DNA of 64,000 bases from Kordia periserrulae (lineage in GTDB: Bacteria > Bacteroidota > Bacteroidia > Flavobacteriales > Flavobacteriaceae). Shown piece after piece: positions 8,824 through 18,474 of the stretch. The position numbers were made by a program, and so were the translations under genes. Numbering within the stretch: position 1 is the first letter of the stretch; the number at the start of each line of letters is the position of its first letter. The stretch spans positions 310,001 through 374,000 of the forward strand of contig NZ_QBKT01000003.1 of NCBI RefSeq assembly GCF_003054265.1, in the 5' to 3' direction. The notes under the pieces were generated by a model. It saw only the letters and a program-made list of their open reading frames with translations, had not been told where the DNA came from and ran no database searches.

Positions 8824-9765
8824 TCAAAATAAAATGTATTGAAAAGTCTCTAATTCTATAAAATAATAATACACTACCGTTGAAAGAATTCCAAACAGCA
8901 TGATAAGTTTTAGTAATAAAGACAATACTTGGTATTCACGTTTGGTATCGGCTTGCCAAATTTTCACGATGAAGTAGAGTAGTGGTAGTAAAATTGTCAA
9001 GAGTATATATATTGTTATTACTGTCTGACCTTGTAGATATTCACTGATACAGTATAGCGTGAAAAGTATCGTGATTCCTGCTAGCGCCGCCACAATTTTA
9101 TTGACGCGATTTCTTCCCAAAACAATCGGCAACGTGGTAATATTTGCGTTGAAATCGCCGTTAATATCTTCAATATCTTTCACTATTTCTCGCGTCAAAT
9201 TCATTAAAAAGGCAAAACTTGCATATACATATATGGCAACTAGAGAAAAAGCGTTGAATAGATTCAAATGCTTTCCTCTCATAGTAGGTTCTGTATCAAA
9301 AACAATTAAAATCAGCAAACTGCTTGAAACGAGTAAGGAAACTAAAACATTTCCCAACACGGGAATTCCTTTTACATGTGAACTATACAAAAAGAGTAAC
9401 GCGGAAATGCCGACAAAAACGAGAGAAATCCAACTTTTACCTATCACAAAACCAACATAGCTTCCGAGACCAATTCCCACGAAAGTGAACAAAAAATAAT
9501 AGAAATACGCGCTCTTTTTAGAAATGTGAGTGCCGATAAATAGTTTGTGTGGTTTGTTGATGCGATCGGTTTGTACATCAAAAATATCGTTGATAATATT
9601 TCCACCTGCGGCAATGAAAACGGTTGCTAACACTACAAAAATAAACAGCTTTGAGGAAATATAAGAATCGTCAAAAGGTGCAATCCAATAAACATAAAAA
9701 AGGAATTGCGTCAAGGCAATCATGACCAAGTTTGGAAACCGAACGAGTTGTAGAAATTTAGACAT
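8824..9765 (-). CDS. UbiA-family prenyltransferase, GGGP synthase-like
   Basis: This 313-residue protein has about eight membrane segments. The first aspartate-rich motif is NIINDIFDVQTDRINKP (residues about 56-72), matching NDxxDxxxD, and the second region reads REIVKDIEDINGD. These bind prenyl diphosphate through magnesium. Flavobacterial proteins of this type are usually annotated as geranylgeranylglycerol-phosphate geranylgeranyltransferase; the true acceptor cannot be read from the sequence. Its start overlaps the preceding gene's stop by 8 bp, so it is part of one transcript. Confidence 0.85.
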   Translation of the reverse strand: MSKFLQLVRFPNLVMIALTQFLFYVYWIAPFDDSYISSKLFIFVVLATVFIAAGGNIINDIFDVQTDRINKPHKLFIGTHISKKSAYFYYFLFTFVGIGLGSYVGFVIGKSWISLVFVGISALLFLYSSHVKGIPVLGNVLVSLLVSSSLLILIVFDTEPTMRGKHLNLFNAFSLVAIYVYASFAFLMNLTREIVKDIEDINGDFNANITTLPIVLGRNRVNKIVAALAGITILFTLYCISEYLQGQTVITIYILLTILLPLLYFIVKIWQADTKREYQVLSLLLKLIMLFGILSTVVYYYFIELETFQYILF

Positions 9766-10372
9766 TTTTATTTTTTAAGCGATTCATAATTTCTGAGATT
9801 CCCCACTTTATAATTACAATAAATACAAAGAGAATACTGCTTTTATATATTAAATACGCGGTATATTTCCATAATTGATTATCGGTCATACTATAATCGC
9901 TTGGAAGATAATCACGGTGAAAAGATGTAATAAATATGATGAAATTTTCAATAAAGATACCATGAAAAATAGCAATTAAAAGCATTAAAATAGCGATACT
10001 GTTTCTGTAAAATATAGTTGTACGTACTTTTTTTATCCAAAACAACTGAGATAATGCAAAAAGTACTGGTAATCGCAATAAAATTGCCCAAATAACAAAC
10101 CGTAAGTGCCTACTATGAGTAGTGTTGAAAAAATTATCAAAAGCATCAATAGTTGTGCTAAAATAGCTGATTACATATATGAGAAACCAAATAATTCCAA
10201 TGATTCCAGTAAATTTAATCGTAGTTACTGCATGTTGCAAAAAGTAATTTAAATACGATGTAAATTGCTTTTTTGTAAATAAAATAATGATGCTAATTAC
10301 AATAGTGGTGAAGCCAAATCCAAAAAAGATTCGTTGAATAAAGAAGTCAATATTACTGTTGTATAAACTCAA
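9758..10372 (-). CDS. Hypothetical integral membrane protein
   Basis: This 204-residue protein is not recognised. It contains five or six hydrophobic segments (for example FTTIVISIIILF, FTGIIGIIWFLIYVISYF, IAILMLLIAIFHGIF and SSILFVFIVIIKWGI) and few charged residues. It overlaps the prenyltransferase start by 8 bp and follows the KdsC-like gene by 10 bp, so it is translated as part of the same operon. Its aromatic-rich, low-complexity composition is typical of poorly conserved flavobacterial membrane proteins. Confidence 0.7.
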   Translation of the reverse strand: MSLYNSNIDFFIQRIFFGFGFTTIVISIIILFTKKQFTSYLNYFLQHAVTTIKFTGIIGIIWFLIYVISYFSTTIDAFDNFFNTTHSRHLRFVIWAILLRLPVLFALSQLFWIKKVRTTIFYRNSIAILMLLIAIFHGIFIENFIIFITSFHRDYLPSDYSMTDNQLWKYTAYLIYKSSILFVFIVIIKWGISEIMNRLKNKNV

Positions 10373-10382
10373 AAATAATTAG

Positions 10383-10925
10383 TTAATCATACTTCGCGTC
10401 AAAATTCTCGTCCCACGTGCCTTGTACTTTCATCACTTGACGAATTACGTCGCGAGCTGCACCTTTTCCGCCATCGACATGCGAAATATATTTACACAAT
10501 TCCAACACTTCGTAGGCGGCATCTTGCGGACAACACGACAAGCCAACTTGCTTTAAGACAGGAATATCTGGAATATCATCGCCCATGTACAACACGTTTT
10601 CGAGTTGGATATTTTTCTTGGCGATGTATTCTTGTAATTGTGCTACTTTTTGATGCGCACCTAAGTAAATATCCGTAATGCCCAAACCTTGTAAACGCTT
10701 GCGAACACCTTCATTCGTTCCACCAGAAATAATACACACATTATAGCCTTTTTGTACTGCGACTTTGAGCGCGTAACCGTCTTTAATACTCATACGGCGC
10801 AGCATTTCGCCCGAAGTCGTAACCGTAACTGTTCCGTCAGTAAGGACGCCATCTACATCAAAAATAAAGGTCGTAATATGGTGTAAATATTCTTTATAGC
10901 TTTTCTCTTCCATAGGTTTTTGCAA
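10383..10925 (-). CDS. KdsC-like HAD phosphatase
   Basis: This 180-residue protein matches the 3-deoxy-D-manno-octulosonate 8-phosphate phosphatase group of the HAD superfamily. Motif I is FIFDVDGVLTDGT (residues about 19-31, nucleophile and acid/base Asp), motif II is IISGG, and motif III/IV is MGDDIPDIPVLKQ, with GGKGAARDVIRQV near the end. There is no cap domain, as expected for KdsC. It would release KDO for lipopolysaccharide. Starts at 10925 or at the internal ATG at 10913 are both possible; either overlaps the end of the DUF2520 gene (32 or 20 bp). Confidence 0.87.
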   Translation of the reverse strand: MQKPMEEKSYKEYLHHITTFIFDVDGVLTDGTVTVTTSGEMLRRMSIKDGYALKVAVQKGYNVCIISGGTNEGVRKRLQGLGITDIYLGAHQKVAQLQEYIAKKNIQLENVLYMGDDIPDIPVLKQVGLSCCPQDAAYEVLELCKYISHVDGGKGAARDVIRQVMKVQGTWDENFDAKYD

Positions 10926-11658
10926 TTGATTGCGTGAGCAATGTATAAATTTCTTTGTGAATATCTTTATCGAGTTTTTCTAAATGGTCGTCAATCGTTT
11001 TTTGATCACCTCGTTTTGCTGGTCCCGTTTGTGCCATATACGGCGTGAGTGTGGTTATTTTGTGAGCAGTTTCTTGAATCAACGGATGTAAAATTTGAAA
11101 CGGAACATTGTTCGCTTCGCAAATTTCATGGGCAATTCGGTACAAATGATTGCTAAAATTATTCACAAACACGGCAGAAACATGCAAGGCACGACGCTGT
11201 TCGGAACTTATTTTGTACGACGGACTTCCAATAGCATCCGCGAGTTGTTGTAATACTTTGAAATCAGTCTTTTCGCGTGCTTCCAGACAGAGTGGAATCT
11301 GAGAAAAATCAACTTCTTTCCCTTTAGTAAATGTTTGTAGTGGATAGAACACACCACGACGATTCTTTTTGTGTAAAACATGCATGCTCGCACTTCCCGA
11401 CGTATGGACAACCAAACGATTGGTAAACGGTAATTTGTTAGCAACACTCGCAATGGCATCATCCGCCACAGCGATAATATATACATCTGCGTCGCGCAAC
11501 TCTTTTAAACGTGTCGTTGTAGCAACGTTGGTAAAAGATTGCAACGCTTTTTGGGAACGATTGTACACTTGTACAACTTGTATTGCTTCTGATTTTGTAA
11601 AAACAGTATACAAATGTTGCGCAATATTTCCAGCTCCTAAAATGACCACTCGTATCAT
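10894..11658 (-). CDS. Rossmann-like DUF2520 protein
   Basis: This 254-residue protein begins with a nucleotide-binding Rossmann motif, VVILGAGNIAQHLY (residues 4-17), and has a C-terminal helical domain with ALHVSAVFVNNFSNHLY, typical of DUF2520 proteins related to pyrroline-5-carboxylate reductase and 6-phosphogluconate dehydrogenase folds. Its substrate is unknown. It is the first gene of the minus-strand cluster leading through KdsC, the membrane protein and the prenyltransferase to Maf, a combination often kept together in Flavobacteriaceae. Confidence 0.85.
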   Translation of the reverse strand: MIRVVILGAGNIAQHLYTVFTKSEAIQVVQVYNRSQKALQSFTNVATTTRLKELRDADVYIIAVADDAIASVANKLPFTNRLVVHTSGSASMHVLHKKNRRGVFYPLQTFTKGKEVDFSQIPLCLEAREKTDFKVLQQLADAIGSPSYKISSEQRRALHVSAVFVNNFSNHLYRIAHEICEANNVPFQILHPLIQETAHKITTLTPYMAQTGPAKRGDQKTIDDHLEKLDKDIHKEIYTLLTQSIAKTYGREKL

Positions 11659-11805
11659 TTGGCTAAAATAACAACACTTTGTGGTTTTTGAAACTTTTCT
11701 ATCAATTGATTCATACCATAAAAAAACAAAACATGACCAATATCATATTTTAAAAGCTTTCGGTGACGGATATTTGTAGCATACAAACACCAAAACAATT
11801 ACATC

Positions 11806-12090
11806 ATGACACTATATGCACAATACTACAGAGAGTTTCAAGACAAATACACCATGTATATTCCATTGACCATTATTTTACAAAGTTGTATCGGAGGAAT
11901 TGCAGCCATGTATATTTTAATGAATGGATTGGACACCATTCCTAGTTTGGTGCAATTATTTGTATGTGTCATTATAACATCGTTTTACAATGCGGCTATT
12001 TTAGCACAATTACGTGAAAAATGGGTGTTTAACACCTTATTACTAAGCTTACTATTCAATATCGGATTTATCATATCAAATGCCTTATAG
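11806..12090 (+). CDS. Small integral membrane protein
   Basis: This 94-residue protein is not recognised. It has a short soluble start (MTLYAQYYREFQDKY) and three predicted membrane segments (PLTIILQSCIGGIAAMYIL, VQLFVCVIITSFYNAAIL and FNTLLLSLLFNIGFIISNAL). It stands alone between divergent and unrelated neighbours and is followed by a good intrinsic terminator, which supports it as a real transcribed gene. Confidence 0.7.
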   Translation: MTLYAQYYREFQDKYTMYIPLTIILQSCIGGIAAMYILMNGLDTIPSLVQLFVCVIITSFYNAAILAQLREKWVFNTLLLSLLFNIGFIISNAL

Positions 12091-12139
12091 TTTTTAATAA
12101 CACTTTCATTTTCTTAGTTAATCAATACTAGGGTGTAAT

Positions 12140-12182
12140 GTCAAACTCAGTCATAAAGCGGATTGAGTTTGGCTTTTTTTAT
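12140..12182 (+). terminator. Intrinsic terminator after the small membrane protein gene
   Basis: The stem is formed by TCAAACTCAGTC and its near-complement GATTGAGTTTGG, with a loop of about 8 nt, followed immediately by a run of seven T. It lies 50 bp after the stop at 12090. Confidence 0.85.
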
Positions 12183-12327
12183 GAAAAGAAATAAAAGAGG
12201 AAACGTCTAAAAAGAGTTTTTTAGAATATTCATAAATAAGCCTAAATAGATTGTTAAATAGCCTGTAAATTGTGTAAAATGCCGTACTTTTGCATACTGA
12301 AATTTTGATTCAAAAAGAACACGCTAC

Positions 12328-15300
12328 ATGATAGGTAATTTCATCAAGAATATTCTCTTCTCTACACGATTAATGGCGCTCCTTTTTATTGCATACGCAG
12401 TAGCCATGGCAGTCGGAACTTTTGTCGAAAGTGAATACAGTACAACAACAGCTAAAATATATATTTACAACGCATGGTGGTTTGAATTAATCCATCTCTT
12501 GTTTTTGGTAAATTTCTTTGGAAACATCTTCCGTTATCGCTTATTGCGAAAAGAAAAATGGGCAACTTTGCTCATTCACCTATCGTTTATTTTTATCATT
12601 TTGGGAGCATTTATTACGCGGTATATCAGTTATGAAGGCGTAATGCCTATTCGTGAAGGTGCTACCGAAAATACGTTTCTTTCCGAAAAAACATACATTC
12701 AAGCCTTTGTAGATGGAGAAATTAATGGACAACCAAGAAGACGCATTCTAAAAGGCGACTATCTCATTTCCCCTGAAGCTATTGCGCCAACGACTTGGAT
12801 TCAAGAAAACTTTCCTTGGGAAAAAGACTTTAACGGACAAGAATTCACCATTGATTACAAAGGCTATATTCAAGGAGCTGAAGAAGGAATTGTTCCAGAT
12901 GAAAACGGTGTTGAATACTTAAAAATTGTAGAATCTGGTGGCGGAAATCGTCACAATCACTTTTTAGAAGCAGGTTCAAAACCGCAAAGCGTTCACAATA
13001 TTTTAATGACCTTCAACAATCCTGTGGACGGTGTCATTAACATCATGAGCGACGAATATGGAAATTACACCATCAAAAGTCCGTTTGAAGGCGAAAATAT
13101 GATTATGCAAACGCGCCAAACCAACAAAGTGTATAAAGACAGTTTACAGCGTTTTCAAATTCGTTCCTTATACAACTTAGCGGGATTGCAATTCGTAATT
13201 CCTGAACCCGCAGTGAAAGGAAAAATTGGCGTAGTAGAAACCTCCGAAAAATTAGCTGATCAAGCGAATGCAGTAATTTTAGAAGTCTCTACCAATGGAG
13301 AAACCGAAGAAGTAACTGTGATGGGCGGTAAAGGTTATGAAATGGCACCAATCAAAGTTACCGTTGGCGGACTCGATTTCCATTTGGCGTATGGAGCAGA
13401 CAAACTCAAACTTCCGTTTAGCATCAAACTCAATGATTTTATTGCTGAACGTCATCCAGGAGCAATAAGTCAAGCAAATTATAAATCGTTTATGAGTAGA
13501 GTGACTGTGAATAATAAAGAAGAGTCATTCGATTATGACATTTATATGAATCATGTACTAGATAATGGCGGATATCGTTTCTTTCAAGCACAATTTGACA
13601 GAGATGAAAAAGGAACTATTTTATCAGTGGCTCATGATTTTTGGGGAACGAATATTACCTATTTGGGCTATTTTTTACTTTACTTCGCATTGATGGTGAT
13701 TTTATTTGATAAGAATACACGTTTTGGCGATTTAAAAAAGCAATTGGAAAAAATTAAAAACAAAAAAGCAAAGTTCTTAACTGCGATTGCATTACTGTTT
13801 AGCTTGGGAAGTTTTGCACAAGAAACGACTCAGCAAGTAGATTCTACGCAAGTTGATACGATACAAAAAGTTGAAAAAGGACATGAAGGACACAACCATG
13901 CACCAGGCGAAGGACACAATCATGAAGTCGTAAAACAGACACTCACGGATGCACAAGTAGATTCAATCATCATCGCAAATGCAGTGCCACAAGAACACGC
14001 TGATAAATTTGCCCGCTTGGTCATTCAAGATGCTAATGGGCGTATGAAACCTGCGCATACGTACGCACGTGAGTTGCTTCGTAAATTGAACAAAAGAAGT
14101 AGTTATGGAGAAAACGATGAACTGTCACCAGAGCAAGTTGTTCTTTCCATGATTCAGTATCCGCAAATGTGGTACGATGCGAATATTATCAGCATAAAAA
14201 CCAGAAAACACGATAGTTTACGAAATATTATTGGGATTGAAAAAAGCGATGCTTATGCAAGTATGCTCGATTTCTTTACATCAAAAAACGAATACAAGCT
14301 CAATCCGTACACACAAGACGCGTATGCGACCAACAAGCCAAATCAGTATCAAAAAGCGATTAAAGAATACGATTTAAAACTTGGATTGTTAAGTAGAGCT
14401 ATACAAGGCGATTTATTCAAAATATTTCCACTCCCAAATCATGAAAACAACAAGTGGATTTCTGAAAGGGATTATGAGAACAATCCTGGAGAAGGTTTTG
14501 ATCCAAAATATTCGCAATACGAAAAGTATGTGAAAAACGCCATGAAAGTATATGTGATTCTGCTAAATGAAGCACATAGAACTGGCAATTACACAGAAGC
14601 GGATAATATGGTGGAAAGTTTGCGCAAACGTCAAAAAGAATATGGAAGTGCCGTATTACCGTCAGACTCGAAAATAGAAACCGAAATCATCTACAACAAG
14701 GTCAATATTTTTGAGCGTTTGATGATGTATTATTTATTAGTCGGATTTGTGATGTTTGTCTTTATCATCATGCAAATATTCAGAGATCGAAAATGGATCA
14801 ATTCCGCCATCAATATTTCAAAATGGTTGGTTGTTGGATTATTTGCCTTGCATACGGCTGGACTCGTCGTACGTTGGTATCTATCAGGTCACGCACCGTG
14901 GAGTGACGCTTACGAATCAATGATTTATGTGGCTTGGGCAACGATGTTGTTTGGATTGCTCTTTGGACGAAAATCTGATTTAACCATTTCGGCGACCACT
15001 TTCGTCGTTGCGATGGTATTATGGGGCGCGCACATGAACTGGCTCGATCCTGACATTGCTAACTTACAGCCTGTATTAGACAGTTATTGGTTGTTAATTC
15101 ACGTAGCAGTCATTGTAGCAAGTTACGGACCGTTTGCACTCGCGATGATTTTGGGAGTTGTTTCCTTATTGTTGATTATTCTAACGAATAAAGAAAACAA
15201 AGAACGCATGGAACTCAACCTAAAAGAAATCACCATCATCAACGAAATGGCAATTACGGTTGGTTTGGTCATGTTAACCATTGGAAATTTCCTTGGCGGA

Positions 15301-15645
15301 ATGTGGGCAAACGAAAGTTGGGGACGTTATTGGGGCTGGGATCCAAAAGAAACATGGGCGTTAATTAGCATCATGGTGTATGCGTTTGTCTTACACATGC
15401 GTTTGGTGCCAGGATTGCGTGGACGTTGGTTCTTCAACTGGATGGCAATTGCAGCATTCGGTTCGATATTATTTACCTATTTCGGTGTGAATTTCGTGCT
15501 TAGCGGATTACACTCGTATGCCACAGGAGATGCCGTATTAGGTCCTAAATTTGTGGTGATTACAACGGTTACATGGTTAGCTTATGGAGCGTTGAGTTAT
15601 TGGCGTTATAAAGTGCATTATAAGAAAAAGAAAGCGTTGAAGTAG
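12328..15645 (+). CDS. ccsA: Fused ResB/CcsA cytochrome c biogenesis protein
   Basis: This 1105-residue protein joins both halves of the system II haem-export and ligation machine. The N-terminal half (about 1-475) is ResB-like, with membrane segments at about 12-30, 50-70 and 75-95, a large periplasmic domain and a fourth segment near 445-465. A linker of about 40 residues is rich in histidine (GHEGHNHAPGEGHNHE, near residue 525). The C-terminal half has the CcsA membrane core, including the tryptophan-rich haem-handling motif WGRYWGWDPKETWALI and conserved histidines. It attaches haem to apocytochromes c on the outer face of the inner membrane. A -7-like box TACTTTTG lies at 12285-12292, without a clear partner at the usual distance. 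Confidence 0.93.
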   Translation: MIGNFIKNILFSTRLMALLFIAYAVAMAVGTFVESEYSTTTAKIYIYNAWWFELIHLLFLVNFFGNIFRYRLLRKEKWATLLIHLSFIFIILGAFITRYISYEGVMPIREGATENTFLSEKTYIQAFVDGEINGQPRRRILKGDYLISPEAIAPTTWIQENFPWEKDFNGQEFTIDYKGYIQGAEEGIVPDENGVEYLKIVESGGGNRHNHFLEAGSKPQSVHNILMTFNNPVDGVINIMSDEYGNYTIKSPFEGENMIMQTRQTNKVYKDSLQRFQIRSLYNLAGLQFVIPEPAVKGKIGVVETSEKLADQANAVILEVSTNGETEEVTVMGGKGYEMAPIKVTVGGLDFHLAYGADKLKLPFSIKLNDFIAERHPGAISQANYKSFMSRVTVNNKEESFDYDIYMNHVLDNGGYRFFQAQFDRDEKGTILSVAHDFWGTNITYLGYFLLYFALMVILFDKNTRFGDLKKQLEKIKNKKAKFLTAIALLFSLGSFAQETTQQVDSTQVDTIQKVEKGHEGHNHAPGEGHNHEVVKQTLTDAQVDSIIIANAVPQEHADKFARLVIQDANGRMKPAHTYARELLRKLNKRSSYGENDELSPEQVVLSMIQYPQMWYDANIISIKTRKHDSLRNIIGIEKSDAYASMLDFFTSKNEYKLNPYTQDAYATNKPNQYQKAIKEYDLKLGLLSRAIQGDLFKIFPLPNHENNKWISERDYENNPGEGFDPKYSQYEKYVKNAMKVYVILLNEAHRTGNYTEADNMVESLRKRQKEYGSAVLPSDSKIETEIIYNKVNIFERLMMYYLLVGFVMFVFIIMQIFRDRKWINSAINISKWLVVGLFALHTAGLVVRWYLSGHAPWSDAYESMIYVAWATMLFGLLFGRKSDLTISATTFVVAMVLWGAHMNWLDPDIANLQPVLDSYWLLIHVAVIVASYGPFALAMILGVVSLLLIILTNKENKERMELNLKEITIINEMAITVGLVMLTIGNFLGGMWANESWGRYWGWDPKETWALISIMVYAFVLHMRLVPGLRGRWFFNWMAIAAFGSILFTYFGVNFVLSGLHSYATGDAVLGPKFVVITTVTWLAYGALSYWRYKVHYKKKKALK

Positions 15646-16198
15646 TTTTGGATTATAGGCATTAGGGAATAGTGATTAGGGATTAGTTCAATATTTCACA
15701 TTTCTAGTTTCAAAGCACTTCTCGATACAAAATCTCTACGAGATTTCACTCGAAGTGACGGTATTATCAATGTATCAATTTGATAATTTGAAAATGTGTT
15801 AATGGTTTATTTTTGAAACGTCCTTGCGAGATTTTTTTGAGCTTGCGAAATAAAAAAAATCGTGGCAATCTGTTGCTTCATATAGCAGTTTTGTTATACA
15901 ACAAACAGATTACCGCGCTATTGCTCGTAACGACTAATCTTAGTTTTTTCGTAGAAAAACTGTATCGAGAACTACTTCGAACATTAAACGTTTCTAAAAG
16001 CAAAGCAATTCAACATTCAACATCCAACATTTAGCATTTCAAAGCATTTCAAATTTTGTCACATCGAGCGCAGTCGAGATGGTTTTTTTACACTGTTTTA
16101 CTTGAAGTGACGGTTTGGAGTTTGAAGGCTACACATTTCTAAAAGCGAAGCAATTCAACATCCAACATTCAACATTCAAAATCCAACATTCAAAATTT
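15646..16198. repeat. Intergenic mosaic repeat region
   Basis: This 553-bp gap holds repeats and no convincing gene. It contains a 'TTAGGGA..AGTGATTAGGGATTAG' low-complexity patch at 15659-15687, a copy of the CTTCTCGATACA/CACTCGAAGTGACGG family at 15713-15805, a block with CTTGCGAGATT and CGTGGCAATCTG (15821-15874), a block reading CACATCGAGCGCAGTCGAGATG (about 16059-16081), and runs of AATTCAACATCCAACATTC. A 73-codon open frame at 15813-16034 lies wholly inside these repeats and is not called. Such elements are scattered in flavobacterial genomes and may be REP-like or non-functional. Confidence 0.75.
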
Positions 16199-16963
16199 CT
16201 ACTGTTCCAACCATTTTCGAAAATCAGAAGTTGTTGACGAACTTGTCATAACTTTTTCTTTGATGCCAGTTAGTTGAATTAGTAAGCGATTTTTAAAATG
16301 ACTTTCAATATTTTCGATGTAATCGATATGCGCGATTTGACTCCGATTGATGCGGAAAAACTTCAAAGGATTGAGCATTTGTTGAATATTGCCTAACGTG
16401 TCAGAAATCGGATGTTTTTTGCCTTTATAATCCATCGCCAAGCAGAAATCGCCCGAAGCTTCTATCAAACTAATATCACTCACATTGAGCAACTGAATTC
16501 CGTTCGATTTTTTAATAACAAAGCGTTTTTTGTAACTGGTTTTTTCTTGCTCTAGCGCCGATTTCAATAAATGAATCGTGTCGTTGTGAATGGGTTGATA
16601 GCTTTCGGTTTTAAAAAAAGATTGAAATTTATCCAATGCCTGACGGATATCTTCTTTCGTATACGGTTTTAAAATATAGGCGATTCCGTTGGTACGAAAG
16701 GCTTCAAACAAATATTCGTCATGCGCTGAACAAAAAATGATTGGACAATCAATTTTTACCGTATTAAAAACATCAAACGAAATTCCGTCCAACAATTGAA
16801 TGTCGGAAAGAATAAAATCGTAATTTTCGTGTGCTAAAAAGGCTCGTGCTTTTTCATTGGAACGCGCCCAATCGTGCAGAAACGCTTCTGAAAAATAGCT
16901 TTCCAAATTAGCCAGTAACTTTTCGTAAGCGGGAATTTCATCTTCTAAAATTAATATGCGCAT
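16199..16963 (-). CDS. LytTR-type response regulator
   Basis: This 254-residue protein has a receiver domain at residues 1-120 (ILILEDEIPAYEK, phospho-acceptor Asp54 in LSDIQLLDG, Lys in ILKPYTKED) and a C-terminal LytTR DNA-binding domain at about 150-250 (RFVIKKSNGIQLLNVSDISL ... FFRINRSQIAHIDYIE). It lies 11 bp after the histidine kinase gene on the same strand and forms a LytS/LytR-type pair with it. Its target is unknown; the outer-membrane receptor at 18475-20844 upstream on the same strand is a candidate. Confidence 0.92.
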   Translation of the reverse strand: MRILILEDEIPAYEKLLANLESYFSEAFLHDWARSNEKARAFLAHENYDFILSDIQLLDGISFDVFNTVKIDCPIIFCSAHDEYLFEAFRTNGIAYILKPYTKEDIRQALDKFQSFFKTESYQPIHNDTIHLLKSALEQEKTSYKKRFVIKKSNGIQLLNVSDISLIEASGDFCLAMDYKGKKHPISDTLGNIQQMLNPLKFFRINRSQIAHIDYIENIESHFKNRLLIQLTGIKEKVMTSSSTTSDFRKWLEQ

Positions 16964-16974
16964 AAGGTCTGTAT

Positions 16975-17988
16975 TTACGATTCTTCACTGAGTTTTATAA
17001 TAGGAATTTTTACGGTAAAATCATCTAAAGTATCTATAATTTCAGGTTTTTTATCTGAAAGTAATTGGTAACGATATTTCAAGTTTTTTAATCCCGTTCC
17101 AAACGAATCTTTTTGGTGTTTAATGGTACTTTTCGTGTTTGTAATGGTCAACCAATCTTCGTCAATGGTCACGGTTGCTTTCACGACTTTTCCATGTTGC
17201 GCGCGATTGTGCTTGGCAACATTTTCTAACAACGTTTGAATCGCACCCGTAGGCACAAATTTATTATCTAAAGAAACATTTTTGGTGATGGTAAAGTCAT
17301 AATCGTTTCCGAAACGCGTTTTAATCAAAAAGATATAATTCTCTGCCAAATTCAGTTCTTCGGTCAATTCCATAACTTCCGAGTCTTTGGTTTGAATCAA
17401 ATAACGGTAAATCAGCGATAACCGATTGATATATTCTTTGGCTTTTGCCGTATCGCTGTCAATCAACGCATCCAATGTGTTTAAATTGTTGAATAAAAAG
17501 TGCGGACTGATTTGCGAACGCAGGAGTTTCAATTCGTTTTCCTTTTGTTTTTCTTTAATGCTGCTAAACATAATTTGATTTTCGTAGTATTTTTTCGCAA
17601 GTAACAATCCAAATGGCAAACCAATACTTTGTGCCGTATTTGAAATGTAATTAATTACTTGCTGATACCCGTATTTAAAATGTACCCAATCGCGTCCGCC
17701 ACTATAAAATCCAACCACATCTTCCCAAAAACCTGCTAAAATCAACACTAACAATGCCCAAAATGTAAACTGAAAGTATTTTTTATTATTCAATACATAA
17801 TCGGGCAACAGCCAATACAAAAACATACAAATCACAGAAATATCCACAATCACAAACGACGGAATATCTAACAAATATTCAATCAAATCTTCGTTTTGAG
17901 TCGCGTATTCATAAATAGTCATCAACACAGATACTCCGTAATAAATGGCGAGTAATATGTAATCGGATTTGTTGAGTTTGACGTTCAT
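16975..17988 (-). CDS. LytS-type sensor histidine kinase
   Basis: This 337-residue protein has four membrane segments in residues about 10-145, then the His_kinase motif with the phosphorylated His in LRSQISPHFLFNNLNTLDAL (about 153-172), and an HATPase domain with AIQTLLENVAKHNRAQHG and the glycine-rich FGTGLKNLKYRYQLL. There is no recognisable periplasmic sensor domain, so it may sense membrane or intramembrane signals. The response regulator follows 11 bp downstream. Confidence 0.9.
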   Translation of the reverse strand: MNVKLNKSDYILLAIYYGVSVLMTIYEYATQNEDLIEYLLDIPSFVIVDISVICMFLYWLLPDYVLNNKKYFQFTFWALLVLILAGFWEDVVGFYSGGRDWVHFKYGYQQVINYISNTAQSIGLPFGLLLAKKYYENQIMFSSIKEKQKENELKLLRSQISPHFLFNNLNTLDALIDSDTAKAKEYINRLSLIYRYLIQTKDSEVMELTEELNLAENYIFLIKTRFGNDYDFTITKNVSLDNKFVPTGAIQTLLENVAKHNRAQHGKVVKATVTIDEDWLTITNTKSTIKHQKDSFGTGLKNLKYRYQLLSDKKPEIIDTLDDFTVKIPIIKLSEES

Positions 17989-18474
17989 TTTTTTTGTTGG
18001 GTTTTTGGTGTTGGGTTTTAGGTTTTAGGTTCTTTTTTGTTGTTTGTTGTTTGTTTTTTGTTTATAAGCTTTTCAAAGCACTTCTCGATACAAATTTGCT
18101 GCATTTCGACAAGCTCAATGAGCAGCAAATTCATTCGAAGTGACGGTTTGCGGTTTGATGTGAAAAGTTTCTAAAATCGAAGCAATTCAACATCCAACAT
18201 TCAAAATTCAACATTTAGCATTTCAAAGCACTTCTCGATACAAAATCTCTACGAGATTTCACTCGAAGTGACGGTTTGCGGTTTGATGTGAAAAGTTTCT
18301 AAAAGCGAGACAATTCAAAATTCAACATTCAAAATTCAACATTTATCATTTCAAAGCACTTCTCGATACAAAATCTCTACGAGATTTCACTCGAAGTGAC
18401 GGTTTGTGGTTTGATGTGAAAAGTTTCTAAAATCGAAGCAATTCAACATTCAACATTCAACATTTCAAAAAAAA
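17989..18474. repeat. Three tandem copies of a 130-150 bp mosaic repeat
   Basis: Between 18072 and 18474 a unit is repeated about three times (unit starts near 18072, 18221 and 18351). Each unit has, in order, TTCAAAGCACTTCTCGATAC, a central palindromic part, TTCGAAGTGACGGTTTG, GGTTTGATGTGAAAAGTTTC, and a run of AATTCAACATCCAACATTC type. The central part differs: TTTGCTGCATTTCGACAAGC with its partner in the first copy, AATCTCTACGAGATTTCAC in the other two. At 17990-18060 lies a T/G-rich stretch with GGGTTTTAGGTTTTAGG. No gene or CRISPR structure is present. Confidence 0.85.

Noticed and set aside
15813-16034. A 73-codon open frame in the gap after ccsA
   Set aside because: It lies entirely within dispersed repeat blocks (CTTGCGAGATT, CGTGGCAATCTG, CATTCAACATCC), has no family-like features and no promoter.
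18072-18474. Possible CRISPR array
   Set aside because: Units are 130-150 bp with variable centres, not 25-40 bp repeats with unique spacers, and no cas genes are near.
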